Notes under the pieces: generated by a model
Seen by the model: only the letters and a program-made list of their open reading frames with translations
The model's database searches: none
Told to the model about the DNA's origin: nothing
Translations under genes and position numbers: made by a program
Assembly: GCA_024638525.1 (NCBI GenBank)
Contig: JAHEKB010000007.1
Coordinates: forward strand, 1 to 21,801
Source: Bacteroidota bacterium
GTDB lineage: Bacteria > Bacteroidota > Bacteroidia > NS11-12g > UBA9320
Length of the DNA: 21,801 bases
Direction of reading: 5' to 3'
In this document: piece by piece, positions 8,001-15,356 of the stretch
Numbering within the stretch: the stretch's first letter is position 1
How the letters are laid out: each line of letters begins with the position of its first letter

Positions 8001-9250
8001 TAGAAGTAGGATCAGCATGGACGGATGCGGGAGCGACAGCTACGGATGCCAAAGACGGCAACTTAGATGGAGCGATAGTAGTAACTGGAAGTGTAGATGT
8101 GAACGTATTGGGGATTTATGTAGTGACCTATTACGTACAGGATGCTCAGGGCAACAGCTCAGAGGTAACCAGAACGATTTATGTAGTAGATACAGAGGCA
8201 CCGATGATCACCAATGCCAGTGCATATCCAGACGGAACAAATCCATCGATTTGGATCGTGGATGTACAGTTGCAGAATGTGTTTGTTGACGTAACATCTT
8301 TCAGTGACAACTACAACAGCATCGGCAACAACCTAACGGTAACCGCCACGCCGGGTATCGGAATGGAAGCGAGTGTAGACACACGTTTCAAGGGAGCGAC
8401 TGCAGTAACCTATACGGCTACCGACGAGAGTGGTAACACCACGGTACAGGTAATCAGGTATGTAGTTGAGGATTATGAGCCACCGGTGATTGATCTTCAC
8501 ACCTTGGATACGGTATGGCATGAAGTGAACACGAACTACAATCCAGTGAACGCTACGGCCAGTGATAATCTGTACAACACCACACAGATCAGTTTGACGA
8601 TGACCAGCAATGTAAATCCATTCGTATTGGGTACTTACCAAGACACCTATACGGCAACGGATGCATCGGGTAACATCGCAACCAGAACCAGATATGTGAA
8701 GGTTGTTGATACTGAAGCACCTCAAATCAGCGGTAAGAACGGTTCAATTGTAAGAGTTGGACTATACTCAACATTTGCAGCTGAAGAGCGTCTGGTATAT
8801 TCGGACAACTACGATTCACCGGATGATGTACGTGCAAATGCAGAATTGATTTACACAGACATCAATACTTACGAAGAAGGATTGTATACCGCAACCTTCA
8901 GAACGTATGATAACTCAGGTAACGAATCTGATCCATTTACACTATATGTAGTGGTATCTAGAAGCGAACTACAAGTCGGAATCGATGAGTTGTCACTTGA
9001 AGACTTGATGAGTGTATCACCAAACCCAACGACAGGATTGTTCACAATCCGCGTAGACCTACCTGAGAACGAAGAGATCAGTGTAGACATCTACAATGCG
9101 ATGGGTCAGAAAGTGAGTGAAGTAGTAAGCGGAAGCATCTCCAGAGGAGCCTACGATGTAGACTTGAGCGGTAATGCAAACGGTTTCTACTACGTGAAAA
9201 TGCAAGTACGCGGAACAGTGGTCACTAAGAAAGTGATGCTGAACCAGTAA
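5051..9250 (+). CDS. Large modular T9SS cargo protein (GEVED, PKD, CUB, Ig-like, type A sorting domain)
   Basis: A 1399-residue exported protein. A long n-region is followed by a signal peptide ending near ASAQ (about residue 35); Met17 is a possible alternative start, but the promoter position fits the first ATG. Approximate modules: GEVED 36-215, PKD-like 216-297 and 298-415, CUB-like 416-540, PKD-like 542-630 and 633-725, second GEVED 727-890, five DUF5011/HYR-like Ig domains 892-1310 (with recurring DTEAP and DASGN motifs), and a type A T9SS sorting domain about 1321-1399 (SPNPTTG, IYNAMGQ, GFYYVKM, KKVMLNQ). No catalytic domain is visible; adhesion or matrix function is likely but inferred. 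Glutamate codon choice changes sharply: 6 GAA to 37 GAG between about 5990 and 8700, against 17 to 9 in the flanks, which suggests a mosaic gene. The 3' end is identical to the paralogue at the window start. Confidence 0.93.
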   Translation: MKKTITLLEKSFRQLWMKTAVLSAFFMLFGLAASAQYTATTHTYGCQWTNGSNNYDRYSTIESVEIADAQGNVLYSKAGDGCNNRPNGTVVTGGHFSVIESQPAFTLSSGSEYTITVGVDNVLNSSVRTYIGVWIDFNANGSYESSEFVTPTSGININPGTTRSWTFTVPCSVSTDPTRMRVRSNYGNSTAYRWTASQSQSQGYYGETEDFAMDLALATGISSDFFLPDTAFVGTIVQMTNGSQGNITSSWDIDNDGSYDYISANAEHIYTATGTYEVKLRNYNCAGTDSTTKTIEIVNPTAPPVADFVATKNVVELFDVFQLIDLSSNGATYWNWYLTNGTDTIDYLDLGDLQGGDPYVNRNPTIFTGTNPIGFPKLFPDRGLWTVCLQSSNGLGSSAVSCKTDYIEVTKTSFNMGPETSLPANIITAETGTLYDKGGPFNDYTVPEANLEALIAPCGATSVTLEFAQFKLLSNANLKIYDGVNALGTPLHPGDGFTEGNAPTGPITSNSGLLYLLWNSSTGSTDSGFIANWTSVTGSGAAPVANFEIAGNNGAITNDTLVNAVWYDFTNTSENDEGNTSYEWTIDGTNYFSKDLPNQIFLTNGAHTVSLKVTTCDGQTDTKTLGITVVHPGSPTFIDFVADNRRPRVGETVTFSAMSDKANMWEFTIFPNTGVTAEAPISNALDERTFTFSSPGKYTVQCKAYNVVDSTSSENTAIKANYIIVVDHCRPIISVTTSSDVGISRVMLTEESTGTVYENESMTGVDYENFTDLGTIELNFGGTYNFEVDRATNTNPMSRKIWVDWNVDGDFDDAGEEVASQATGTSLTWDGDIIVPNAANAFEANTIMRVGVSYGTDPNEPCGASSGVANANRIGEFEDYSVRVVNDGDDPWITLNGDDTVYVEQGSIYSDLGAMAYDPSQGDITSEIVTTSNVNESLTGIYQVTYCVEDASGNEAPCVTRTVYVVVDQTPPVITLNGAAVDTIEVGSAWTDAGATATDAKDGNLDGAIVVTGSVDVNVLGIYVVTYYVQDAQGNSSEVTRTIYVVDTEAPMITNASAYPDGTNPSIWIVDVQLQNVFVDVTSFSDNYNSIGNNLTVTATPGIGMEASVDTRFKGATAVTYTATDESGNTTVQVIRYVVEDYEPPVIDLHTLDTVWHEVNTNYNPVNATASDNLYNTTQISLTMTSNVNPFVLGTYQDTYTATDASGNIATRTRYVKVVDTEAPQISGKNGSIVRVGLYSTFAAEERLVYSDNYDSPDDVRANAELIYTDINTYEEGLYTATFRTYDNSGNESDPFTLYVVVSRSELQVGIDELSLEDLMSVSPNPTTGLFTIRVDLPENEEISVDIYNAMGQKVSEVVSGSISRGAYDVDLSGNANGFYYVKMQVRGTVVTKKVMLNQ

Positions 9251-9304
9251 TCATAAAAGAACAATAAAATCAAGGGGGGCTATTAAGTCCCCCTTTTTTT
9301 TTGA
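9184..9304 (+). repeat. Perfect direct repeat, right copy
   Basis: Identical to bases 1-121 at an offset of 9183. It includes the last 21 codons of the 1399-residue gene, the stop, the 3' UTR and the terminator; the next bases differ. There is no transposase or flanking target duplication, so this is a paralogue or gene-conversion tract rather than an insertion sequence. Confidence 0.95.
9274..9302 (+). terminator. Rho-independent terminator of the 1399-residue cargo gene
   Basis: The same GGGGGGC/GTCCCCC stem with TATTAA loop and nine T residues as at 91-119, beginning 24 bases after the stop codon. It separates the cargo gene from the sigma-factor operon just downstream. Confidence 0.93.
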
Positions 9305-9310
9305 ATTTTG

Positions 9311-9344
9311 TTGCAACCATCAGACAATTCCGTGTCTAATTTAA
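9311..9344 (+). promoter_or_regulatory. Possible promoter of the ECF sigma operon
   Basis: A TTG at 9311-9313 and TAATTTAA at 9337-9344 (partial match to TAnnTTTG) are 23 bases apart, at the long end of the usual range. Transcription from here would start near 9348-9351, only 6-9 bases before the TTG start codon at 9357, giving an almost leaderless mRNA. An autoregulatory promoter of unknown consensus is equally possible. Confidence 0.3.
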
Positions 9345-9356
9345 AACAAGGCTACA

Positions 9357-9872
9357 TTGATCAGTGAGGACGAACTCATAAAGAGGTGCAAGAAGAACGA
9401 TCAATTAGCCCAAAAAGAGCTCTTTGACAAGTATGCGGGACGAATGATGGCAATCTGCCTTCGCTACTGTAAGAATCAGGAAGATGCGAAGGATTTGCTT
9501 CAAGAAGGTTTCTTTAAAGTCTTGACTAAGATTAAGACGTTTAGAGGTCAGAGCAGGTTAGATACCTGGATGACCAGAATCTTCATAAACCTGGCGCTGA
9601 ACAGTTTTAGACAGGCCAGAAAGAAATACCATCATTCCGAGTTAGATGAAAACCTAGTGGATATAAAAGAGGAAGAGATTGAGGAAAGGGATCCAAAAAA
9701 GGTTTTAGCCGCGGTTCAGGAATTACCTGAGATCTATCGAGTGGTGATTAATATGTACGCCATCGATGGATTATCGCATCGAGAGATTTCCAAAATGCTG
9801 GGCATCTCCGAAGGTTCATCTAAAAGTCGTTTATCCCGTGCACGCAAATTGCTCAACGAAAAATTGAAATAG
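9357..9872 (+). CDS. ECF-type RNA polymerase sigma factor
   Basis: A 171-residue sigma-70 family protein with only regions 2 and 4, as in extracytoplasmic-function sigma factors. Region 2 is at about residues 15-95 (ELFDKYAGRMMAICLRYC, AKDLLQEGFFKV, FRGQSRLDTWMTRIF) and region 4 at about 115-171 (LPEIYRVVINMYAIDGLSH, then the helix-turn-helix EISKMLGISEGSSKSRLSRA). The start is TTG: an in-frame stop at 9342 rules out extension, and the next Met pair (residues 29-30) would cut region 2. It is first in an operon; the next gene starts ten bases after its stop. The partner's architecture suggests that it is held at the membrane and released by an envelope signal. Its regulon cannot be deduced, though T9SS cargo or envelope genes are natural candidates. 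Confidence 0.93.
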   Translation: MISEDELIKRCKKNDQLAQKELFDKYAGRMMAICLRYCKNQEDAKDLLQEGFFKVLTKIKTFRGQSRLDTWMTRIFINLALNSFRQARKKYHHSELDENLVDIKEEEIEERDPKKVLAAVQELPEIYRVVINMYAIDGLSHREISKMLGISEGSSKSRLSRARKLLNEKLK

Positions 9873-9882
9873 AGGTTTAGGA

Positions 9883-11178
9883 TTGGATAAATTACGTCAT
9901 ATCGATGATTTGCTAAGATCTTCACTGGGGAACGGTAATTACGCTGCCGATGTTTCCTCGGATGATTGGCTTGCAATTGCAAAGAAATTAAAGCAGAGAA
10001 AGGACCGCATTTACGCCATGTGGTTCTCTCTCGCTTTAATTGCTATGCTGTCTGTCGGTGTGCTTTGGGCACCTTTATCTAATGAGGTGCCAAGCGTGGC
10101 AGAAGAAAAGTTCAATATTGAGAATACTCAACCCGAGCTTGAATTACCTGAGATCATTGAAGAAGAAATAGAACCCATCGCACAAGATAGGGGACAAGCT
10201 TTACAAGAGCTGGTTAATACAGAATCATCAAGTACAGATGGCCGATTGCTTGTAATTGAGCAGCAAACTTTGTACGATGATGTTGTTGAACTTGAAGAAG
10301 ATCAAGTAGATAAAGAGATTACCAATGAAGCTACTCAAATTGAGCCTTCATTTGCAGATTTATTGGCAATAGTTGAAGTGGAAATACCACAGATGAAGTA
10401 TGCAGATCCAGAATGGTCAGAAGTAAAAGATATTAATGAAGGTAACATCATACCTAAGTCCCTGCGTTCGACTGCATGGTGGGAGTTAGGCGTTTCCTTT
10501 ACCCCAACATTGTCAAATAAAAACCTAAGCGCAGACGGACAATGGGGAGGACTTATTCATCAAAGATTCTTTGATATTGTTCAAAGCAGTGAATCTGCGG
10601 GCTTCTCCACAGATCAACATATTCATTTAGACCGACACTTTGCTGGCGGGTTCTATATAGGGTTTGGACTGGGCTGGACTAAACAAACTGAAAGTATAGA
10701 TTACAATTATACCATCACAGATGCCCCTCAATTAAATGCCACTCAAACGGCAATTGATGGCTATTTTGAATTAAATCCCCTTGCCTATGTCGATATCAAT
10801 CATCGTGGGTCAAATGTCTATCACTTTTTAGACATTCCATTGAAAGCAGGATACCGTCAACAATTGAGTCCAAGATGGCAACTAAGGCATGAGGTTAGAG
10901 GGTCTTACATGTTGTTAACCAATACATTAGGAAAGAAAGCAGATTATACTTATCTGGAGTTGAGAGACTTAGATGAACTTACATTCTTTAAGAAATCAAA
11001 CTTTGCAGCCTCTGTACGCAGTGGACTATACTATAATATTAAGAACTTTGTAATAGGTGCTGAACCTGTATTTGGTATGAATCTTGGCTCCATAACCGAT
11101 AATAGCTCGGCTGTGGATATCAGGCCTTATACTTATGGATTTAACCTCAGCACAAAAATAATTCTAGGTAAGAACTAG
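9883..11178 (+). CDS. Single-TM plus outer-membrane beta-barrel protein, candidate trans-envelope anti-sigma/sensor
   Basis: A 431-residue protein with an unusual layout. Residues 1-42 are polar and short (DDLLRSSLG, then SDDWLAIAKKLKQRKDR), residues 43-63 form one hydrophobic helix, about 66-195 are a very acidic low-complexity stretch, and about 196-431 resemble a Bacteroidota small outer-membrane beta-barrel (WWELGVSFTP, GGFYIGFGLGW, FLDIPLKAGYRQ, SGLYYNIKNF). There is no cleavable signal peptide and no zinc anti-sigma motif. Its place directly after an ECF sigma gene suggests that the N-terminus binds the sigma factor, the helix crosses the inner membrane and the C-terminal domain reaches the outer membrane; this is inference. 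It starts with TTG at 9883, preceded seven bases upstream by AGAGG. The next in-frame Met lies inside the helix. Its TAG stop shares one base with the GTG of the next gene. Confidence 0.8.
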   Translation: MDKLRHIDDLLRSSLGNGNYAADVSSDDWLAIAKKLKQRKDRIYAMWFSLALIAMLSVGVLWAPLSNEVPSVAEEKFNIENTQPELELPEIIEEEIEPIAQDRGQALQELVNTESSSTDGRLLVIEQQTLYDDVVELEEDQVDKEITNEATQIEPSFADLLAIVEVEIPQMKYADPEWSEVKDINEGNIIPKSLRSTAWWELGVSFTPTLSNKNLSADGQWGGLIHQRFFDIVQSSESAGFSTDQHIHLDRHFAGGFYIGFGLGWTKQTESIDYNYTITDAPQLNATQTAIDGYFELNPLAYVDINHRGSNVYHFLDIPLKAGYRQQLSPRWQLRHEVRGSYMLLTNTLGKKADYTYLELRDLDELTFFKKSNFAASVRSGLYYNIKNFVIGAEPVFGMNLGSITDNSSAVDIRPYTYGFNLSTKIILGKN

Positions 11179-13586
11179 TGAGAAGACTCCTATACATATC
11201 TATACTGTTCATGCTCAGCTTTGCGGGTATTGCACAAGTGGTGAGCCCCTTGGGTTATGGTATCGAAGGAGAAGCGCTCGACATTTCCGCCCACAGTAGT
11301 GGTGTAGCTGTTGCTTCGGTTGATACGGACAGTCAAATTCAAGTAGATGTGTGGAATGGAGATTTCTGGTTTAGGTTGCCTCAACCACCTCTCCCGAAAC
11401 TGGGTGCAAATGCTTATGGCATGCTTGTGCTAAAAGACATCAAAAGCATACAAGGGGACATTTATCTGGTAGCGGAACACACCTTAGATCTGGCTCCTGA
11501 TGCCCCCAACTACATCCTTCAATGGACGGGATCAGAATGGACAGACCATTCGGATTCAGTAGTTAACAATGCCTTGGTGCTTCATGAAATATTAGATCTC
11601 AAAGGGGATATCGAGCTGGTAGGTATTTTCAGCGGCGATACCGCATACCATAATGTACTGAAACTTGACGGTAGCAGTTGGGAATATCAGGGGAACTTGA
11701 TTACCAGGAACATCAATACAGATAAGTTCAGCAGTTCCATCACCCTGCACGAAAAGAGTTATGTTACCGGATCATTTACCAGTCCTTCTGTAGGAATAGT
11801 GAGTATGGTAGAATGGGATGGAAATGTATGGCAGAATACGGCCTTCCCACCATTTTTAAGTACGAATAATACGATAGGTATCTACAATGATGAATTGGTT
11901 GTATACGGAAGCAATAGCTTCAATACCGAACAGATCAAAGTTCAAATGGGAACTTCGTGGCAAGACATCTCTGAAGGACTTGAGAACTACACAGTGAACA
12001 ACATCAAGGCATTTGCCGAATCGCAAGGCAAATTATACGCCATTGGTGATATTGAGGATGCAAATAATTCCAGTGTTGAACTTTTGGAATACAACGGCGA
12101 GTCTTGGAAAGAATTGGATCTTAATGTTGAGAATATTAATACCCTAGGTTCCAACGATGAACAATTGTTCATAGGTGGAGCTTTCTCCGATGGAAAGAGA
12201 ATCAATGGAGTTGGCGAATTGTCTCAGCACGCCATGATTGTAGCCTCTGTTTATCATGACAAGGATGGCGACTGTATTAAGGACCAAGACGAGGAGTATA
12301 TTTCAAATTACCCATTGGTTTTAGATCAAGAGATTGAATTGCTGTTGAGTGATAAGAACGGAATGCTGCATGTTCCAGCTTTAGAAGGACAGCACAGCTT
12401 GAATGCTAGCTCGATAAGAAGTTGGGAATCAACTTGTTCAGATATAAATATTAGCATTGATGAGCTCGCAGTGTTTGAAGGCTATGAGCTCGGAGTCAAG
12501 CAACAATCAGGCATTGTGGATGCTTCAAGTTGGTTGACAGACAATCAGAGTTACACTCACCAAAATGGTCAACAAAAGAGAGTTTTGGTATGTGCACGCA
12601 ATTTAGGTAGCGCAGACTTGGAAGACGCTGTTCTAGAACTTAATCACGACCAAAGCATTACCAATTTCAGTTCTGAGCGCCCCTACGATAGTTATCAATC
12701 TGGAAAAGCAAGCTGGACCCTAGATTTGCAAGCGGAATCCAAGCTCTGTTTTTATGTGGACTTTGAGACGGATATTGATCAAGAGTTTGAAATAAGTACC
12801 GCCTTGATTACTGCTTCGGGTCAGACCGATGTTGATCAAAGCAACAACAACAGCAGAATCAAGTACAAGACTGGAAGTACCTTGGTTAATGAAAAGCATT
12901 GCAATAATGGTGAATTCATTAGCGAAGATGAGGAATTCATGAATTACAAGATAGGCTTTAAGAATCTGGGAACATCCACGGCATTAGAGGTGAAAATTGT
13001 AGATGTACTTGATGATAAAATTGTTCCTAGTGTAAAAGGCATGGAATATTTACACAGTCATGATTGCAAATCACTACCAGCGCAATACACCATACTTGCA
13101 AACGGGAATTGGCAATACAAGTTCATCTGGGAATACAAAGACATTGATCTAGACAACAGTACTGGATCAGAGTCTGAAGGTTTCTTGGATTTCAAGGTAT
13201 ACCTTCAAGACAACACTCTAGTTAAAGGGGAATCCATTTGCAACCAAGCAAAAATCTTTTACAGCTATAAAGAGGGGACATTCAATGAACCCATCATTAC
13301 CAATACGGTATGTAGCCAGATTGGAGGAAGCGCAAGAACTCCAGTTCTAACTGCGCCGGCGGACGTATTAAAGATTAGTCCTATGCCAGCTCAAGAATAC
13401 TTCCAGCTTGAGAATCAAGGGGTAGAGCATCTGAGCATTCTCATGGTAAATGCCATAGGTCAAGTGGTTGCAGAATTTCAACTTAATGCAATGGAATCTA
13501 TCAGAGTTGAAAGCTCTGAATATGAGTCTGGGGTATACTTCTTAAAAGTAAATGAATCCTTTACCAAGAAGTTGATCCTAAATTAG
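11178..13586 (+). CDS. T9SS-exported propeller-like surface protein of the sigma operon
   Basis: An 802-residue protein with a clear signal peptide (about residues 1-19, ending FAGIAQ). The N-terminal 340 residues hold six repeats with a WxGxxW core (WNGDFW, WTGSEW, LDGSSW, WDGNVW, MGTSW, YNGESW) spaced about 45-57 residues, suggesting a six-bladed beta-propeller. A short DKDGDCIKDQDEE segment follows, then DUF11/DUF7619-like beta-sandwich domains at about 420-715, and a type A T9SS sorting domain from about 729 (SPMPAQEYF, VNAIGQVV, GVYFLKV, KKLILN). The start codon is GTG, overlapping the preceding stop by one base, so translation is coupled to the sensor-like gene. That coupling suggests a joint function, such as an extracellular ligand or reporter for the signalling pair, but this is inferred. 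Its stop interlocks with the convergent comF-like gene. Confidence 0.88.
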   Translation: MRRLLYISILFMLSFAGIAQVVSPLGYGIEGEALDISAHSSGVAVASVDTDSQIQVDVWNGDFWFRLPQPPLPKLGANAYGMLVLKDIKSIQGDIYLVAEHTLDLAPDAPNYILQWTGSEWTDHSDSVVNNALVLHEILDLKGDIELVGIFSGDTAYHNVLKLDGSSWEYQGNLITRNINTDKFSSSITLHEKSYVTGSFTSPSVGIVSMVEWDGNVWQNTAFPPFLSTNNTIGIYNDELVVYGSNSFNTEQIKVQMGTSWQDISEGLENYTVNNIKAFAESQGKLYAIGDIEDANNSSVELLEYNGESWKELDLNVENINTLGSNDEQLFIGGAFSDGKRINGVGELSQHAMIVASVYHDKDGDCIKDQDEEYISNYPLVLDQEIELLLSDKNGMLHVPALEGQHSLNASSIRSWESTCSDINISIDELAVFEGYELGVKQQSGIVDASSWLTDNQSYTHQNGQQKRVLVCARNLGSADLEDAVLELNHDQSITNFSSERPYDSYQSGKASWTLDLQAESKLCFYVDFETDIDQEFEISTALITASGQTDVDQSNNNSRIKYKTGSTLVNEKHCNNGEFISEDEEFMNYKIGFKNLGTSTALEVKIVDVLDDKIVPSVKGMEYLHSHDCKSLPAQYTILANGNWQYKFIWEYKDIDLDNSTGSESEGFLDFKVYLQDNTLVKGESICNQAKIFYSYKEGTFNEPIITNTVCSQIGGSARTPVLTAPADVLKISPMPAQEYFQLENQGVEHLSILMVNAIGQVVAEFQLNAMESIRVESSEYESGVYFLKVNESFTKKLILN

Positions 13587-14272
13587 GGAGCAAAGGCAAT
13601 TGTTGCTATAGACATTTTAATTCCTTTTATTTCACCTAATACATTGGCACAGGCTTCAAGCGTGGAACCGGTAGTCAGAACATCATCAATCAGAAGGATG
13701 CGATAATTTCTTATCTGCTCAGCATTCTGCAGCTTAAAAGCTTCTCTTGTATTGGCCCAGCGCTGGATCCTGTTTTTTGTAGTTTGTGTCTGGGTATTCT
13801 TTACCCTGATCAACACATCATCTAATACTTTAGTACCCCAAACGCGATTCATACCCAGGGCAATAAGGCTAGATTGATTGTACCCTCGTTTTCGCCGTTT
13901 TTTGGGATGGAGCGGAACTGGAATAATGAAATCGGGCTTTGAAAACTTGGCTTGTGAGCTAATAGATAATGCCAATGCTTCTCCCAAGTCTTTAGCCAAG
14001 CGTTTATTGTTCTTGTACTTTATGGAATGTATCAGTGACTGAACCATTCCGTCTTTCTTCATTCTGAGGTAACTATATGCCCACTCCAGTTTCAATCTGC
14101 CCCAGAATACGTCTGAGATTGGGTTTGAGTGGAGATTCACAATCTCCAGTACAGGAAGGTCAATTTCACAGCTGAGACAGATGCTGCGTCGGTTGGATGT
14201 GATTAGCCCATGGCAGCAAGGACAATAAAGCGGTATGCAAAACTGAAGGAGTGAGTTTAGCCAATTAATCAC
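13583..14272 (-). CDS. comF: ComF family phosphoribosyltransferase-like protein
   Basis: A 229-residue protein with the usual ComF/GntX layout. An N-terminal zinc-ribbon-like region has Cys17, Cys20, Cys32 and Cys35, the middle carries IIPVPLHPKKRRKRGYNQS, and a type I PRTase PRPP-binding motif (DDVLTTGST) sits at residues 196-204. In transformable bacteria ComF proteins are needed for DNA uptake or processing of incoming single strands; elsewhere the role is less clear. The start is GTG, because the ATG overlapping it runs straight into TGA and an in-frame stop lies four codons upstream. Its stop overlaps that of the convergent T9SS cargo gene. It is divergent from thiL with only 43 bases between. 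Confidence 0.9.
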   Translation of the reverse strand: MINWLNSLLQFCIPLYCPCCHGLITSNRRSICLSCEIDLPVLEIVNLHSNPISDVFWGRLKLEWAYSYLRMKKDGMVQSLIHSIKYKNNKRLAKDLGEALALSISSQAKFSKPDFIIPVPLHPKKRRKRGYNQSSLIALGMNRVWGTKVLDDVLIRVKNTQTQTTKNRIQRWANTREAFKLQNAEQIRNYRILLIDDVLTTGSTLEACANVLGEIKGIKMSIATIAFAP

Positions 14273-14315
14273 ATGGCAAAGCTATTTCAAAAAAAGGCAG
14301 ACCTTTGCGGCTTCC

Positions 14316-15356
14316 ATGTTCGAGAATAAAGAAAAGACACCCCTTGATCAATTAGGCGAGTTCAAACTCATTAAACAACTCACCGGCGAATTCAAATTGA
14401 AGCATGAAAGCAGCGTAATTGGAGTTGGTGATGATGCCGCTCTTCTTGAAAATCAGGGATTAGAAGTAATAAGCACTGACCTTTTGGTTGAGAATGTACA
14501 TTTTGACCTAATGTACACACCACTGAGGCATTTGGGGTATAAGGCCGTTGTGGTTAATCTTTCTGATATCTGTGCTATGAATGCCATTCCTAAGCAGATA
14601 TTGGTTTCTGTAGCCATGAGCAGTAAGTACACTCTTGAAGCTGTAGAAGAGCTTTACTCGGGCATTTATGCCGCTTGTGAAAAGTACAATATTGATCTAA
14701 TTGGCGGGGATACTTCCACAGCTCCACAAGGGCTGTGCATATCCGTCACCGCCATTGGCACGGTGGCCAACAAAGAGGCCGTAATAAAAAGGGCAGGGGC
14801 GTCTGAAGGAGACCTGTTGTGCGTGAGTGGCGATCTGGGGGGGGCATATGCTGGGCTGCAAATGTTAGAGAGAGAAAAGCGGGTATTTATGGAGCAACCG
14901 GAAATGCAACCAGACCTAGAGGGCTACGACTACATCATCGGAAGACAGTTGAGGCCGGAAGCCAGAACGGATGTAATTGAGCTATTTGAGGAATTGGAAA
15001 TTAGACCCACTTCCATGATTGACGTTTCAGATGGATTGGCGAGCGAAGTCTTCCACTTGTGCGAAGCTTCTGAGATAGGTATGAAAGTTTACGAGGATAA
15101 GATTCCCATTGACCAATTGACCTATGACACAGCCAGGGAGCTTCATATGGACCCAACATTGTATGCATTAAGTGGCGGTGAAGACTATGAGCTCTTGTTT
15201 ACATTGAAGCAGGCGGATTATGACAAAGTGAAAAATTCCATGGATGTCAGTGTCATTGGATATTGCGCTCCCAAATCAGAAGGTGCGGTATTGATAACAA
15301 AGTCAGGTGTAGAACACCCTCTTAAAGCACAGGGTTGGGATGCTTTCCCGTCTTAA
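14316..15356 (+). CDS. thiL: Thiamine-monophosphate kinase
   Basis: A 346-residue enzyme that phosphorylates thiamine monophosphate to thiamine diphosphate with ATP, the last step of cofactor synthesis, in the cytoplasm. Family motifs are all visible: GVGDDAALL at about residues 36-44, STDLLVENVHF near 53, GYKAVVVNLSDICAMNA near 74, GGDTS near 129, DVSDGLASE near 238 and GGEDYELLFT near 287. The length is normal. No TPP riboswitch was recognised in the 43-base gap before it, and no other thiamine biosynthesis gene is adjacent. Its TAA stop overlaps the stop of the convergent rhodanese-thioredoxin gene (TTAA). Confidence 0.96.
   Translation: MFENKEKTPLDQLGEFKLIKQLTGEFKLKHESSVIGVGDDAALLENQGLEVISTDLLVENVHFDLMYTPLRHLGYKAVVVNLSDICAMNAIPKQILVSVAMSSKYTLEAVEELYSGIYAACEKYNIDLIGGDTSTAPQGLCISVTAIGTVANKEAVIKRAGASEGDLLCVSGDLGGAYAGLQMLEREKRVFMEQPEMQPDLEGYDYIIGRQLRPEARTDVIELFEELEIRPTSMIDVSDGLASEVFHLCEASEIGMKVYEDKIPIDQLTYDTARELHMDPTLYALSGGEDYELLFTLKQADYDKVKNSMDVSVIGYCAPKSEGAVLITKSGVEHPLKAQGWDAFPS

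Noticed and set aside
6844..8725. Several open frames of 72-130 codons overlapping the large T9SS cargo gene on both strands
   Set aside because: The frame of the cargo protein has clear CUB, GEVED and Ig-like modules through this region; the others are frame shadows, helped by its GAG/ACG-rich codon bias.
1..9304. Composite mobile element bounded by the 121-bp repeats
   Set aside because: There is no transposase, integrase, terminal inverted repeat or target duplication; the repeats are gene 3' ends with their terminators.
9883..10080. Classical zinc anti-sigma domain in the partner of the sigma factor
   Set aside because: There is no HxxxCxxC motif in the short N-terminal tail; any anti-sigma role rests on position and topology alone.
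14273..14315. TPP riboswitch before thiL
   Set aside because: The gap is only 43 bases and contains no conserved thi-box sequence; the region before the PnuC-like gene lacks it too.
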